DNA of 39,316 nucleotides, from positions 1 through 39,316 of the forward strand of contig NZ_JMIO01000004.1 in assembly GCF_000691865.1 (NCBI RefSeq), written 5' to 3'. The stretch's first letter is position 1. Every line of letters starts with the position of its first letter. The notes under the pieces were generated by a model, which saw nothing but the letters and a program-made list of their open reading frames with translations, had not been told where the DNA came from and searched no databases. Shown in pieces: positions 39,105-39,316 of the stretch. The position numbers were made by a program, and so were the translations under genes. This DNA comes from Methanoculleus sp. MH98A. Its GTDB lineage: Archaea > Halobacteriota > Methanomicrobia > Methanomicrobiales > Methanoculleaceae.

Positions 39105-39316
39105 GTGCAAAAGGAAGAGCTGCTCCACTTACATATGCTGTTAGTCCACATCAGGAAATACTACGAAAGCACAACGGGGGAGGATGTCCCGACCGACCAG
39201 TACAACGCTCTCCACATCTCACCCGTCCATATCCACAAAAATAAGGTCACTCATAAAAAAGCCATCCTGACGCTCGGGAGCGAGATCGTCCACCACATCC
39301 GGGCCAACCACAATCC
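39105..39316 (+). CDS. UPF0058 family protein (partial, runs off window)
   Basis: The first about 70 residues of a UPF0058 protein, a small archaeal family of unknown function. It reads MQKEELLHLHMLLVHIRKYY, then ALHISPVHIHKNKVTHKKAI and LGSEIVHHIRANHN. The many conserved His suggest metal binding. The start is GTG 39105 with AGGTGAT just before it. The C-terminus lies beyond the window end. Confidence 0.9.
   Translation, partial: MQKEELLHLHMLLVHIRKYYESTTGEDVPTDQYNALHISPVHIHKNKVTHKKAILTLGSEIVHHIRANHN

Overview
The window looks like a chromosomal segment of a hydrogenotrophic methanogen of the Methanomicrobiales, most like Methanoculleus. This is inferred from gene content and a high-GC third-position codon style; I ran no database search. 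Archaeal hallmarks include sn-glycerol-1-phosphate dehydrogenase (egsA), archaeal ProRS and MetRS, DUF473, UPF0179, UPF0058, DUF63, DUF362 and DUF1805 proteins, tRNAs without an encoded CCA, TATA-box promoters about 25 nt before the inferred starts, and both leaderless and GGAGGTGAT-type Shine-Dalgarno (SD) starts.

Layout. 1-6350: DUF5611, a PAC2/DUF473 pair, tRNA-Arg(UCU), DUF1805, metG divergent from an unrecognised 262-aa gene, a frameshifted DHH phosphoesterase and tRNA-Phe(GAA). 6390-8300: an orphan TrpF-like protein, then a small module of two glycine-rich DUF5320 genes around a 57-aa two-cluster ferredoxin too short for ordinary ORF calling. 8450-17250: a multi-PAS/GAF histidine kinase, a probable MITE-like insertion, a ferritin-like di-iron protein, Hsp20, a TreT-like glycosyltransferase and a membrane histidine kinase with its response regulator. 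17396-26224: an archaeal riboflavin-pathway reductase, a lipoprotein, a GltB-domain FMN protein, a sugar-nucleotide epimerase, a membrane protein, a two-subunit 2-oxoacid:ferredoxin oxidoreductase and an SDR dehydrogenase. 26376-32400: an MFS transporter, a SagB-type nitroreductase lipoprotein, a nitroreductase remnant, a fused AguB-AguA polypeptide, MntP and DUF362. 32721-39316: a zinc-ribbon protein meeting proS stop to stop, a DUF63-SpoIIM-proS operon divergent from egsA-UPF0179, a long gene-free stretch of folded repeats, an ADP-ribosylglycohydrolase and a partial UPF0058 gene.

The genes are mostly short operons or single units with very compact divergent promoters. Several leader or intergenic regions carry perfect stem-loops. 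The most unusual signal is a family of short hairpins in three gene-free regions (11.1, 22.7 and 37.8-38.1 kb). Their stem sequences vary but keep complementarity, and many close on a GNA triloop when read on one strand. In two regions the hairpins stand in tandem, one set nested in a roughly 185-bp imperfect inverted repeat and another inside an element with imperfect terminal inverted repeats and 10-bp flanking direct repeats. A second good candidate is the DUF5320/ferredoxin module, whose two outer genes share a near-identical promoter with a CATAT-N5-ATATG-type operator at the same distance from the TATA box.
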